A stretch of DNA of 64,000 nt from Prosopocoilus inquinatus (taxonomy: Eukaryota; Arthropoda; Insecta; Coleoptera; Lucanidae): the NCBI GenBank assembly GCA_036172665.1, contig CM069870.1, positions 20,186,001 through 20,250,000 of the forward strand, given 5' to 3'. Below are positions 43,565-56,552 of this stretch, piece by piece; within the stretch, counting starts at the first letter, position 1; every line of letters begins with the position of its first letter. Below the pieces are notes generated by a model that saw only the letters and a program-made list of their open reading frames with translations, did no database searches and had not been told where the DNA came from. Both the position numbers and the translations under genes were made by a program.

Positions 43565-44052
43565 TGTAGCGTAACAATATTTTTACACTTTAATTTACTT
43601 CATACAGCTTTCGAGTTCAATGACAATAAAAAAATATAGTAAAAAAGAGGCGACCCCCCATATGATCAGAGGAATTATATTGCGATGATTCAACGACATT
43701 TGTCGGAAGCTATATGCGTCAGAGCCTGGCGGGACAGCTTCGAGAGACGTCAGTCTGCTTCCGCGACAGAATTTCTTGGACGAAGGCGAAAAACTTAAAT
43801 AGCCAGTTGCGACCAGACTCGCGGCCTGGATTGTTCGCCAAACAAACAAATCTTGAAAAACCAGCCCGGCGTATCTAAGCGACCGCCAGGGGAAATAAGG
43901 TACAGCTCACATTAAAGCTTGGAATTGATCGATCGGCTTATATTTATATAAATTAATTTATTTTCCGCGTTAATATAAATTAGTGTGTATAGTTACTCTA
44001 AATAAATTAGTTATTTTAAAATAAATTTAAAACGAACCCTGAATTCGTAACA
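43565..44052 (-). mobile_element. Solo-LTR-like element
   Basis: 488 bp with TG...CA ends on either strand. On the minus strand it reads TGTTACGAATTCAGGG...TTACGCTACA, with a GC-richer centre and a possible promoter-type word. An 11-bp direct repeat cgtaacaatat lies at both ends (43570-43580, 44046-44056). No internal genes and no clean 4-6 bp TSD, so the LTR call is tentative. Confidence 0.4.
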
Positions 44053-44160
44053 ATATCATTAGAAAGAAGAAGAAAAGTGATTCGCGTTATAAAGGCCACT
44101 GTCGGCAGCTAGATAACAATAATTAGAAAGAAAATAATTTCTATTATTATTATTTTTATT

Positions 44161-44187
44161 TTATATATATATATATATATATATATT
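44161..44187. repeat. (TA)n microsatellite
   Basis: An uninterrupted TA run of about 12 to 13 units. Confidence 0.95.
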
Positions 44188-44879
44188 TTATTATTTTTAT
44201 TGTTTTCTGTGTTTTGAGCTTTGATTTTGGTTTTTAAGTTTTAAATTGCTACTTGCTTGAGTATTAGTAAGATGTTGTGCCGTGGAAATTATCTTCGACA
44301 ATGCCAGCTGCTCAATCGTAGTGGGTGTGAGAATTGATATACAATAATTTATATTTTATTTATTTATGTTTCGAATTAGTTTATAAATCAAGCTTAAATT
44401 AAATAAACTACATAGCAAACAAGGAACAAGTTAATCGGGACTTGGACTCTATATTTGTAGAAGTCTGCGCCGACAAATGAGCAGATTTGCGGCTGTCCAA
44501 ATCATAACAACAATGCGAGGTAAACTCGATCATAAAGCGATATACAGTTTGAAAAACTCCTTAAAGAAGCGCGCGAGATGTAAAATGCATTAAAATAATC
44601 CACCATTTTCTGGAATGTCAGTCATGTTCAGAAACACACTCGATAAGCGAAAAATTGATTAATTTTAACCAGAAATAAGAAAGGAAATTCCTCAGTTCCC
44701 ACGTCAAGCTTTATTAGTAAGAAATTAAATAAATTACAAAACAAATGTAATGTCATAACAACAATGCGAGGTAAATTCAATCTGAAAGCGATATTCACCT
44801 TGAAGAACTTATTAAAGAACTTTTGAACTTTAACAAAAATGTTTACATTATTTATTTCAATTGTATGCTTGGCATGAGC

Positions 44880-46010
44880 AAGTTTGTTTGGGTTTAGTTG
44901 GGTTGGGTTGACCTTGGATTTTGTTTTAATTGAATTTTACTTTTTTAAGTTTAAATTTTCACTTAAGTTTCTTATTTGGATTCGTCAAAGTTAATTTGAG
45001 CGACCTTAACTGCAACTAAGCGTTTTCTTAATTTTTGAATTTTTTCTTTTCAGTTACCTGTGGTTGCGTTAAAATTTTTATATTATTTATCTCAATTTTT
45101 AAATGTTTGCTTAAAATGAGCAGAGTTTTGTTAAGCTGGGTTGACCTTATGTTGAGTTGTCTTGTATTGACCTTGCTTTAGATCGCCTTAACTACAATTG
45201 GGTGTTTTCTTAATTTATGAATTTTTAAAATCTAAAATTTTAAATTAGTTTCTTTTTCAGTTTCTCTCGGCTGAATTGAATTTCTATTCAGTTTTGATTT
45301 TCAAGTTTTAAAAATTTTCTATTAATTTAATTTTTAACTGTTTGGTGTTGAGCAGGGTTTGATTGAGTTTTGTTAGGTTGGGTTAACCTTAAGATGTCGG
45401 TTTTCAGTTTAGTTGAATTTTACTTTTTCCATTAATTGAATTTCTTGTACGGGTCAGTCAGAGTTAAGTTGAGTTGTCTTGTATTAGCCTTGCTTGCAAT
45501 CACCTTAACTACAATTCAGCGTTTACTTAACTTATGATTTTTATAAGTTTTAAATTTTTAATTTAGTTTTTATTTCAGCTTCCCTTGGCTGAGTTGAATT
45601 TCTATTCAGTTTTATTTTCAAGTTTTCAAATTTTATATTCCTATTATTTATTTTAATTTTTAATTATTTCGTGGTGTTGAGCAAGGTTTGGTTGTTTAGT
45701 TGGGTTGGGTTGACCTTGAAATATCGGATTTTAATTGTTTCAGTTAAAATTTTCACTTGAATTTCTTTTTTGGGTTCATCAGAATTAAGTTGAGCTGTTT
45801 TGTATTGTCCTTGCTTGAGATCACCTTAACTATAATTGGGAGTTTTCTTAATTTATGAATGTTTTAAAATTTAACTTTTTCAGTTTTCTTTGGTTGGAGT
45901 TGAACTGGGTTAGAGTGAATATTAATTTGAGTTTTTGAAATTTTTAGATCTTAATTGTTTCACCTATATTTATGGTTTGAAGTTGCTCGAGTTAATCTGT
46001 CGTGTAATAT
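44880..46010. repeat. Diverged tandem repeats, about 230-330-bp units
   Basis: At least four units with ggttgggttgaccttg, then ttgtattg.ccttgct, then caccttaactacaattgg and gttttcttaatttatgaa. The unit landmark gggttgacctt occurs near 44910, 45140, 45385 and 45700. Related in wording to 36.8-38.7 kb. Non-coding. Confidence 0.65.
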
Positions 46011-46199
46011 AATTCCATTCATAATCTGATTAGAATAGAATAATCTGACGTTTGATTTTGTTTTTGTTAAGCCCACCGGATTACAATTTTTTGAAATTAT
46101 TATTTACACACATTTATTTCATTTCAATCTTCAAACGAAAAATCCACATCCTTCAACATAAATAAATAAATTAAGGCAATTATCTTTAGTAAACGCACA

Positions 46200-46350
46200 T
46201 ACAAGGGCCCTAAAATTATTCAAAATTTTGCTGCAAATCGGTTTTGATTTCAGTGGATTCCTCGAGCATCCCCTGCACAACTATTTCAGCCCTATTTGGG
46301 GCTTCGTCTGCAAAAGTTAGAGAGTCCACCGCAATCCAAAATGTCTTTCG
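46200..46350. repeat. Modular repeat, diverged Y copy
   Basis: Contains gcaaatcggttttgatt, cctcgagcatcccctg and tttcagccctatttggggct, matching the Y module with many changes. Confidence 0.6.
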
Positions 46351-46898
46351 TTAAAATCATTGTTTAATAAAAAATTCTCCGTTTTAAGGCTCTACATATC
46401 ATCATTTTTATTTATGGAAAGGCCATCCCACAATAATGTGTTTCGAAACGTCTCATTTTCTACTCGATTAAGTTACTCAACGATTCTCAGTTATCCTAGT
46501 TATAAATAATCTGCTTTGGAAATTACGATAATATAATAAAACCGGCTTCAGAAGGCGACACGGCTTCTCTGCCTGACTTGCCAGAGCATCTCGTGATCAG
46601 GAGCAATCAATCAGGTGGCAATCCGAGTCTGGCCCGAGCTCTTGATAACAGAGCTCTGACCCTTCCGGCCCTTTTTAATTTTATGTTTTAGACTCATCGG
46701 GCATCGACCCACGGGGGTTATCATCAAGTGATCGGATTTTACGGCCGGTTCACTTCAATCTACGATCGCAGATTTATTTAAACGTCGGCAATTTAAACAC
46801 GCATCGATTTTTTTCTTTAAATAAATGACGTATTGTAACAGAAAGAGGAGTAATGAATTATATAAACGAAAATGACCGTGATCTCAATAGTAAGAAAT
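46351..46898. other. Unique sequence, no gene recognised
   Basis: Contains a GC-richer patch at about 46540-46770. No ORF or repeat partner apart from the gtaacagaaagaggag word shared with 13.3 kb. Confidence 0.3.
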
Positions 46899-46902
46899 AG
46901 AT

Positions 46903-49434
46903 GAGGCGTGTGGAATCAAAAGCGGACATGTCACACTAACATAATTTTGAGAAAAACGCATAAAACTGTCATATATCTTTGAAACGATAAAACCCCTCTT
47001 TTCTAAAACGGTAGCCTATTAAAGAACCTTGGCTTGCAATAAGTACGTATCTTTTTTAAAATAGCTTCAATGCTTTAATCGATATTTAAATGTTAATGTT
47101 TCACATGGCCGCATTTGCAGCGAAAATCTGGACTTGTCCGGTAATTAAACTTAAATGGATTTTTTTACGTATTACTAGTAGTAGAGATTAGTTAAATTGC
47201 AAAAACTTTTATTGTAAGTAAGTATATTACAATATTGGAGAAAGTTCATCCGAAAAGTCACAGCTTGGCCCAGTTTCATCTTCACCTGGGAATTATTGCA
47301 TCGTCTTGTACAGTATTGCCGTTGATTACACCATTGTAAAAAGCCAAATTTGGTAAATTCGGCCAGTCCTTTCCAAAATGAATGGTAAGTAAAGATTCCA
47401 CGTTTTGTTTCTTTGCCTCCTTTACAGGAATCCCCACTTCTAGTTCCAGTGGAGCCATATTGGAAACTTTTCTTCCTCTTTTCATTACAGATAGGGAATT
47501 CGACGTTGAATTTCGATAATTTAATTCTCCGGCTACGAGAATAAGGTTTCTAGGCGTTCGTTTGAGGATAAGACGCTTAATTTTGGGAGATTTGGGAGAA
47601 TGTAGAGAGCTGGGAGGTTTTAAATTCTTTTCTGCTTCTTTTTTCCAATTTTGGACGGTCCAGTCTTTTCCAACAAGGAACAATGTTGCCTCTTCTTCAA
47701 AAATACGATGGTATTCTTCAGGCAAAATGATTGTGTCCTTTCTTCTAAGTTTCTTCTCTGTAACACCAAAAACTATATCGAGTGGTAGATACGAGTGGCC
47801 TGTAACCGGAAATATAATTTGAAGTTCCTTAATATGTCGAGGTGCTTCTTGTAGCCATTTAACAGTCATAGTTAAGAGAGTGCAGTTTTGACCGGGACAT
47901 CCGTCTGATACCAGACGTATTATATGGGTTGCACCCATTGTTGGCTGATTGCTTTTCAGGCAGTGGTATACCGCGGAGGCAATTTCATTAGACCCTTTAC
48001 ATCTCTCGTGTTCTAACCATGAGTAAGTAAACACGCTAGTATTATTCAAGGGGCATTTTGATGAACCCTTAACGATTGTAAAATTATAATAGTAAAGCTG
48101 ACGACTATAGTATGCTTTCTGGTATGGCACCTTGGGCAATACCGAATTCTTTTCACAGTCATACGAAAAAGTCATCAATCCATCTTGCTTTTCTTTGAGG
48201 AGATCAAAAAAAGCCTTGGCACGCATCGTATGGACCGCTTTTTCAGTTTGTAATATTTTCTTCTTTTCGGCATCCCTTCCTACTTTGATCTTTTCCTTAA
48301 ATTCGATGCAAGTAGAACATGCATCTGTTTTAAGAGACCCAAATCCGACGTTAAAATATGTGATAAAAACATGGTGAAAACAGCCAAATTTTACTTGTTT
48401 ATGTGCATCGGTTTTTTCACTGTACATTTTGTATAATTTAGTAATGTTTAATTCAGTAGGAAGGTATTGTCTTACAGATTTGCCTCTGCAATAATGAGAT
48501 TCATCAGCTTTTAAAGATTTTATGAAACTTTTTACTGCTATCGGCATACTATTTCCTGTCACCTCCTCTTTTTTCCGTTAAGCCTCCACTCAGTTCATAG
48601 CGGTTCATAACTCCATGTACACGATGTTTGGTGATGCCCAATATTCTACAAAACGCGGCCCTGCAAACTCTTACTTGTACACGATCTTGTTGTTGAACAA
48701 AATAGATGGTAGTTTTTGATTTGGGTTTGGTCTCATCTCTGGGACGCTTACGACTTGGTGCATAGCTTACGCAAAAACGGCTAATAAACTGATATTGCCT
48801 GACCTTAATCGAGTACTTGTAAAATTCCCCATGAAATGCATTCACATCTTGCTTGGTAAGCGTAGAACATTTCAGTTTCCTGGATGAATGTCCACAGTCC
48901 GGATATTTAATGGCATTGCTTGGCAAATATCTAGTCATAAATAAGGAAATAGTGGTAAGGTAGTAAGGTTATAATGATCGATTTTATGTACCTTGTGTTT
49001 TTTGCAATTGTTCTCTTCCAACTGCTCTTCTATACTTTCTTTTTCCTTCCAGAACCCCATGCCACTTCCTTCACAAACGATTCGTTATTTTCCATGAAAG
49101 TAAACTATTAAAACATAAATCCACAACGAGACCACGATGGCTGTGACGATGTGTTCGCAATTAGTAAGAGACGTTAGCACTGCAATCAGTTACCTGGTTC
49201 GATAATCTGATTGGCTAGCATGGACAAGTCCGGTATTGCCACCAAAGCGCTGTGAACTTGTCTGATTTTGAAACCAAATCTGATATTGGAATATAGTTTT
49301 AACACGGAAAGTTAGTACACTTTTGCAACCGAATAGTCTACTACTTGGTAGCGATTCTACGGGAGAGTATAACGTACATCGTGATTTTATTTGGCGAAAA
49401 ATGTGACACGTCCGCTTTTGATTCTACACGCCTC
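46903..49434. mobile_element. DNA transposon with 33-bp TIRs and 4-bp TSD
   Basis: Terminal inverted repeats 46903-46935 and 49402-49434 match at 31 of 33 positions (gaggcgtgtRgaatcaaaag, then cggacRtgtcaca). The flanking AGAT at 46899-46902 and 49435-49438 is a probable 4-bp target duplication. The only gene is the minus-strand transposase-like gene, split by one frameshift. Few differences between the TIRs suggest fairly recent movement. Confidence 0.8.
47282..48938 (-). pseudogene. Transposase-like gene (DUF7869-type), one frameshift
   Basis: The 5' part (ATG at 48938 down to 48549) and the 3' part (about 48562 to 47282) overlap by 14 bp in different frames, so a single indel splits one protein of about 550 residues. 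The N-terminal part has a basic segment (SRKRPRDETKPKSK) and a possible DNA-binding helix (CRILGITKHRVHGVM). The 3' part has ADESHYCR, RQYLPTELNI, DACSTC, SYDCEKNSVLPK, VSDGCPGQNCT and TGHSYLPLDIVFG. The acidic residues in SYDC and VSDG, with the later D, fit an RNase H-like DDE nuclease. I recognise the pattern as the DUF7869 type of insect repetitive proteins. The superfamily name is not certain (IS3EU-like is only a possibility). It lies alone between matching TIRs, which supports a transposase role. Confidence 0.7.
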
Positions 49435-49451
49435 AGATAATGGTAGATAAC

Positions 49452-49578
49452 CACCCCTATGTTGTATCATTTTTAGTTAAATATAACGTGACGTTATCGA
49501 CGAGTCTCGTTAAAATTCCTATATGAAATCATCGATAATAGCACGTTATGTTTAAGTAAATGATACAACATAGGGGTG
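49452..49578. mobile_element. 127-bp foldback MITE
   Basis: Ends cacccctatgttgtatcatt and its complement, followed by agttaaa and aacgtg words that pair with cacgtta and tttaa. The arms are about 40 bp. It lies 18 bp outside the DNA transposon. Confidence 0.75.
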
Positions 49579-49599
49579 AACATCAGCTGGACTTAGAAT

Positions 49600-50583
49600 G
49601 CTACGAGTCATGAGGATTTTCTCGGAAACACCTCGTACTCCTGGATGTTCCATAATTATGCACTGCTGAAATTAGGTCACTCGAATCATATAAACACCGA
49701 TTTTCCCTAATGATTTCCATAATTTGATATGTAATTCGATAGTGCTAGAATTGTCCTTGCAGATCCTGCAGATGCAAGACTGAACGGAAAATATTTTTGA
49801 ATAAAATGTTATTGTTAGGTGTACAGCAACATGAAAGCTTCCAGCTCAATGTTCGACATTAAGCTCCGCTTTTCCGGATTGCACGATAAATCCCGTCAGG
49901 CAATTAACAAAAACCGCCGATAAAACTAAGGTCCGGGGCGAACGACAAACGTCACGTTGTTTTACGTGCCACGTTAGCGGACATTGTAGCCGTTACGTGC
50001 ACGGTGAGCGCTTTTTCAGCCGCGAAATTTTACGACGCCGCATCGCTCGTCACAGCATGTTTTCACGGTGATTTACGTAATGCCGTCGGTTGACGCGTAG
50101 CGTCGGCGTCGCCGTCGCCGCGAATAGATGGCCACAATACTTTAGACTTTGTGTGCCTGTATGAGATCTGATTTTATGAGCTCAAATGCCTCGAGACAAC
50201 GAGGAAAAATGTCGGAGCTTTACGGACCACTTACTTGTAATCAGTACGTTTATTTGATTTTATGGTTGCGGATGTTCAATCTTGTCGTGTAATATCGCCG
50301 GCGAAGTTTCGATTAGTGTAATGGATTGTATGTACAAATTACAAACCAATACACTGTATGATAAACAATTAGTTCTCTAACATTCGTGATAGGTGTCAGG
50401 TTTACAGTGCACACGTTTACCTATTTCGTTATTCAAGGATGACAAATAGTGCATATCTGAAAATTAATATACTCGTGTGTGTACAGATTCTATTTGAAAA
50501 ACCTAATTTCTTTTTACTTTAATCCGACTGCTGTCCGAATAGTTGTAAGAAATCGAAAATCTGTAAGGATCCCAAATAGCAAA
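49600..50583. other. Unique sequence with a GC-rich island
   Basis: 49850-50130 is clearly CpG-richer (cgacgccgcatcgctcgtca region, gtcggcgtcgccgtcgccgc) than the rest of the window. No ORF supports a gene. It may be a conserved intronic regulatory patch (inference). Confidence 0.3.
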
Positions 50584-50585
50584 TA

Positions 50586-52823
50586 CTGGGAGGGCCAATA
50601 GTGCGTATTCGGTGGATAGCGCCTATATTAATGCAGATTTTTAAGATCTGTTTTCGCTATTACTTACCTATGGTGTAGATGCATGATTTAAAATTAGTTA
50701 CAGTTATACAGAGTGTTCCGTGTGGCTGTGCCAGACCAAAGTTATGTTTTTTTTAAATGGAAGATGCTGTATATCATGGTTTATTTTGATTCGTCCTTAA
50801 GAGTAGATAAATTTATTACAAGGATATTATGTACCTAAACCCAATAGTTTTTGAGATATTGACATTTCAATGTAAGAAAAATGGTATTATTTGATGTTTT
50901 ACAGATTAGATGTATATTAAAATTCGGCATTTAAATTTTACAGTAACATTACATAACCTCTCTGGAACAGAGAACAATTTCTACCTCGAACATATTCCTA
51001 TTATTTTACAAAGGGTGATTCATAACTCCGATGTTTATTTTACTCGGTTAGCTTAAATGGATCACCCTATATTTTATAACTGAATTTAATAGGTCTTTGA
51101 TTAATCTTTACGTTGATATAAGGTTCAGTATGTGTTACACAGCTAGCCTACCCACAGGAAGATGTCAAATTTGTAAATTCATAAAACTGCAATATTCCAT
51201 CTTCTAATGGAAAATTTTGTCTATAATACCGTTGATTTTATTTAGAAAATCTGTATTGAGTCTGTTTCTAGTTTCTATTCTGTTAGAAAAAACACTCATT
51301 TGATTTGTGACATCACAGAAGATATGCATACTTAATTTTTATTTTACCAACGTTGCCCGATTATTTTAAGTAAGATTAAGTAACGCTAAGGAATGCAACA
51401 AACGACAATAACAATATCAATGAAAATAACTGTAAAATTATAACCATAATAATAATAACAACTGACATTAATAACAACACAGAAGATTTTCAAAATGATA
51501 ACCTTGGTGCTCTTCACATCGTTTTCTATGACAAGAAGGTTGATTCACATTTAAATCAACTGTTATAGTTTTTTATATTATTACTGTTATTTTTATTGGT
51601 ATCTTTATTGGTACCTTTATGGGTATTGTTCTTGTTGTTGGGTGTTATCTTATTTAAATATTCAGGTAGTGTCGATAAAATTAAAATTAAAATTTTAGGA
51701 GTTAAGCATTAGTTTCGCAGGCAACGGAACTGACACTTTGGGGGGGGGGGACATCTTCAGGCGTGATTTCGATCCCCACTGCCAGTACATGTTCTATGTG
51801 AGAGATGGAATTTTCATCTGTCGGTTATTGTTTCATGGAATTTGCTTGGAACTGGTGTTTCTACATTTCCCTGGTTTGTAAGGAAAGGAAGGTAAACATG
51901 TAGTAAGTCGATCGCAGTCACATTTAATGATCATAATTACCAACCATTACAACACTGCCACAAACCAGAAAGCTTGGAACTAGGGTGGTATTAAATAAAA
52001 GTACACATACGGTTTTTTATGTTACAAACCAAATAAATGTAAATTCTTAACAGACTAAAAAGTACAAACAGTCTCAATATAGATTTTTTAATTAAAATCA
52101 ACTAAATTATACACAAAATATTCCATTGGAAGATGGAATAAATGCTGATGTATGAATTCACGATTTAGACATCTGAGTGTGTGTAGGTTTAACGACAACG
52201 GTATTATAGACTAAATATTCCATTAGAAGATGGAATATTGCTGTTTTGTGAATTTACAAATTTGACATCTTCCTTGTGGGTAGGCTTGTTGTGTAACACA
52301 TACTGAACCTTATATCATCGTAAAGCTTAATCAAAGACCTATTAAATTCAGTTATAAAATATAGGCTGTTCCATTTAAACTAACCGAGTAAAATAAACAT
52401 AGGAGTTATGATTCACCCTGTGTAAAATAATAGGAATATGTTCGAGGTGGAAATTCTGTTTCACAGAGGTTATGTAATGTTGCTCTAAAATTTAAATGCC
52501 AAATTTTAATAAACATCTAATTTGTAAAACATTCAATAATACCATTTTTTACATTGAAATGTCAATATCTCAAAAACTATTAGGTTTAGGTACATAATAT
52601 CCTTATAATAAATCTATCTACTCTTAAAGACGAATTGAAATAAACCATAATATACAGTATGTTCCATTAAAAAAAAACATAACTTTGGTCTGGCACAGCC
52701 ACACGGAACACTCTAATTTTAAATCATGCATCTATACCAAGGTAAGTTATAGCGAAAACAAATTTTAAAAATCTGCATTAATATTAGCGCTATCCACCGA
52801 ATACGCACTATTGCCCCACCCTG
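50586..52823. mobile_element. Large foldback element with arms of about 640 bp
   Basis: TA-flanked (50584-50585, 52824-52825). The left arm 50586-51234 is complementary to 52195-52823 with scattered mismatches. The outer word caatagtgcgtattcggtgg is exact. The 960-bp centre has a G run at about 51741 and a diverged direct copy of an arm segment at about 52117-52172. No transposase is present; presumably non-autonomous and moved in trans. Confidence 0.8.
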
Positions 52824-52829
52824 TATATT

Positions 52830-53468
52830 GGCTTCTTGTAGCTAAATTGTTGTATTATTATTGTTTACTTGAAGCGATTTGGAGGAGGATCGTTTATGTT
52901 GTATTCCACTGTTATAAATGCATTACATAAGAGTAAGTTTTACTAAGAGTATGAATATAGTAGTTTACTCTCATAAAGGTTGCAAGGTGCCTCGTAATAA
53001 ATAGCTTGAAAAACCTGTTGGAATTGCAGCTTTTTATAGGTTTTATAGATCGCTTCTACGACATCGTTTCTATTAACGGACATATTTTTATATTTCCGTC
53101 TTGATGGGATGCAGCAGCCATTGTTTTATAAAACACGTAAAGAATAATCCAATTAAATTATTTTGCATAAAAAATTATAAAAAGATGTAGAAAATGAATT
53201 ACTTATTAAATTCAATTATATATATATATATATTACATTATATTATATTAATTAAATTAAAAATAATAATAATAATTTATTAAAATTAATGATTATGTGC
53301 AACTAATTTAATTTTACGATGCGCGCGTAAAGTTTCTAAAAGTATCGAAAAAATCCAGTATTTTATCTTGTACTGAAGACTAAATTAGGTGATATACTTA
53401 AGAAGATATTTTGTGACCTTAATATAATGAAACTCCACTTTTGGTAACTATTATCCAGCGAAATAATT
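52830..53468. other. AT-rich unique sequence
   Basis: No gene. Contains a short TA microsatellite at about 53216-53232. Confidence 0.35.
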
Positions 53469-53476
53469 CTTTAGAA

Positions 53477-54083
53477 CAGCGTTTACCACACTGTGGGGCG
53501 CCCCGTAAATCTTCAAAGGGGGGCGCAGCAAAATAAGTATAACAAAATTGAATGCAAATTGCAACTAATTCATCATGTTATTTTTTACAAGAGATTACAA
53601 ATACGTAGGGTCGCAAGCAATAAATTTTTGTCGTCTCTAATAATTGGCAAGGGCTGGCATTAAAACGAAGGAGATTCGTGTCTTAATTTTGTATACTAAG
53701 TCTCTTAAATATTTAATTTATTTTGACACTTTCGTGGTAAAAAAAAAAACAAATGAAAATTTCTAATCTGTGGAATTAAAACTGAGATTTTTATTGACAG
53801 TGACGACCAAAATTTAATACTCGCGAGTGTACTCTACCGTGAATTTTTTTTATTTTGAAATTGTAAATTGTAAATATTTCTAAGTTTTAGAAAAAAATTA
53901 ATTTAATTTATATCTAGATTTGCAAACAAGATTCAATAAAACAAATGTGCTATTACTGTCCGTGATGAAATGTAATGATGAATTTCAAATATTTTAAAAA
54001 TACTATGAAGGGGGCGGGAGGGGGCGTGAATCATAACAGAGCTCAAAAGGGGGGCGCGATACCTAAAAGTTTGGGAAACGCTG
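53477..54083. mobile_element. hAT-type MITE
   Basis: 607 bp flanked by a perfect 8-bp duplication CTTTAGAA (53469-53476, 54084-54091), the hAT signature. The ends are CAGCGTTTaCCA at the left; the complement of the right end is CAGCGTTTCCCAAAC. Both are followed by ggggcgc-type sequence. No ORF. Confidence 0.88.
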
Positions 54084-54254
54084 CTTTAGAATATGTATAA
54101 AAGAAGTCAGCAGTGATTGGACAATAAAATAGTTACTATAAACCTATCTTATAAGAGTATTATAAGAGCAATATTAACATGACTGCCTATTGCTTTGTAA
54201 CGTATTTATTAAATATAAAAATTTGTATTATTTACTTTCAGAAACAATTAAATA

Positions 54255-54435
54255 CCGGGTGTCCCGCGCCATCTGCTCACCCTTCTAGATTCTTTATTTA
54301 TTAATCGACTAACCTGAATTTTGGAGACAATAAATAAAAAAAAAATTGATTTTTTTGACATACTGCTAGTCGCCATAGGACTCTCGGTTTCGCCAGAAGT
54401 GATATCAACTTTCTTATTTTAGATGGAACAGCCTG
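54255..54435. mobile_element. Small TA-flanked element
   Basis: Left end TAccgggtgtcccgcg; complement of the right end TAcaggctgttccatc. About 181 bp with weak terminal symmetry. Tentative. Confidence 0.4.
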
Positions 54436-54639
54436 TATATTTTTACACATTTAAAATCTACGAATCATTACGAGTTGGAATACGTATCAATTGATAATTT
54501 TGGTTTCCCTGACAACGAAAAAAGAAACTCTTTTATTTTTCAATCTAGAAAGCTATTGATTGCATTTTTTCGAACTAATGCGATCAAGTTTTTCGAGAGT
54601 TTCTAGTTTTTTCCCCCCGCGCGTGACTTTTGGGAGAGA

Positions 54640-54930
54640 CAGAAGTTAGTCAGTTCTGAACACTATTTTGTTGCTAGATATCGCGTCTTAATTTTCATCG
54701 TTTGGAAATTTTGTAAGTTCCAAAACTTTTCGTCACTTATTTTTCTAGCTTCGTTTTAATTTAACAATAGAGTACCCAAGAACTAGCCACCATGACCTGC
54801 GAGGGTGAACGATATAAAATTAAATTGTTACATCTTAAAGATTTAGCAGTTAATGCTTTAAGAAGTGTATAGATTTCGTCGTCCCTTTTTCTCTCTTTAT
54901 CGCAATCTGTTTCTCTTTATTTTTAATTGT
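54640..54930. repeat. Dispersed repeat, copy 3
   Basis: Collinear with 8915-9170 and, in its last 90 bp, with 6061-6130 (tttaagaagtgta, ttcgtcgtccctttttctctc). Unknown element class. Confidence 0.5.
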
Positions 54931-56540
54931 TAGTTTCAGTAACAGTTTAGACAACGATTAACGAACGTATGTCTTAGTATGTATACTCTTATTTACAGCT
55001 GTCACTTTCCGCAGAAAATAACCTCAATTTTATATCTTTAAAAAATGCAATATGACTGTAATTAAAATTTTATTTTTAACAAGAAGTTTTAGTTAGCAAA
55101 AGCTTGTTAAGTTCCGTAAAGAACAGATTGTCGAATGAAAATTTTAATGTGAAAACTGAAGATGAATATTTTGAGACTTAGGTTACGTTCAACAAATATC
55201 AGTGAGATAGCGGACAATTACGTTAAGACACACGTTAATTTTCCATGGATTGCTGCGAGTTTTTCTTTCTGATTCTGAAAATCTAAATAGACGCCTAGAC
55301 TGCGTCCGTGTGAAACAAAGTAGAGATCGATTCCCGGCTAGATTTTCGAGAACCAGGTTTCAAACAAAGAAATTCGAAGCTCAATCTATGTACGGGCAGC
55401 TGAAAGGATTGGTTGCAAAAGGGATGGAAAGTGGTTATTTAGTTTAGTAGGCATGGGAAAAGATTTTCTTTTCTTTTTTATTTTAATCTGGCACCCTTTT
55501 ATACCCCCCACCTGAACGTTTACACTACTAAATTACGAGCATTTTCGTTCCATCGTTGCAAAAGTTTCCACAACACAAAAAAAGAAAGTTTCCGAATACT
55601 CTTTTAATACTTGCTGCGAAAGTGAGCGGCGATCCTTTGAAGAATATTAACAACGTCAAATATTTACTCCGTCTTTCATATTCGGAAGGTATATAACGAC
55701 GTGACGTTCGGCATAAAAATTCTTTGAAAATCGATTACCCCGGCGGAAAGTAAACTCCACGACTTCCAGGGATGCTTGCTCATGGGCTTGCTCTGGGGAG
55801 GGTCGCTGATGTTTTCGCATCTCTTTTAAGAAAACCAGACGTTTAAAAACGTACCGCCTCAAACAAAAAAAATTCTTTGAGCTGCCTAATTTTATACAAC
55901 CCTTAAAGATTCGGTGTGTACATTGCTTAATTGAAAATAAATATGTTGTTTTTTGAAATGAATTAAAAATCCGACGTGACGTGGATGTATACGTATGTAT
56001 TTCTCGGGTTTTCCAAATCTGAATAATAAACGGGAGTTAGGCAAAATTCTGACGGCAATTAAAAAATAAAAAGAAAAAATAAAAAATTCACCGCTCGTGT
56101 TTGCTCTGCCTTTATTTGCGCAATGTTTTGTTGCGCGTGACAATTGAATTACATTTCTCCACTTAACGTCCAAATTATAAAAGTACACGTCGAGAGTTTG
56201 CGAGTTTAATTGTGCGGGAGTAAGAGATTTATTTATTCGGGCGAAATGAATGAATAATTTGGCATGCCAGTCTCGCCCTTGCATTTTTATCCCTTGTAAA
56301 TTCACGACCGTTTAAATCGTTGTTTTATTTCTTGCTTGTGTTGTCACCACCGTTACATTGCTCCGAGCATAGTTTGCAAAGTGATAAATTATCCAAATTT
56401 GTTTCGCGCACACGACAAACGTATACATTAGAAAATACATTAATTTAAAATAAACACAGTTTTCGGGTTTTACGTACTTTATTTGCTCTTAACTTTAATA
56501 TCTGTTACTTTTAATTCATTACCTTTACTTACTTTAAACC
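54931..56540. other. Unique non-coding stretch
   Basis: Open frames at 55250-55447 (plus), 55656-55862 (minus) and 55892-56305 (minus) have no recognised homology, poor starts and no splice context I can support. Composition is mixed. Confidence 0.3.
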
Positions 56541-56552
56541 TTAAATATGATG

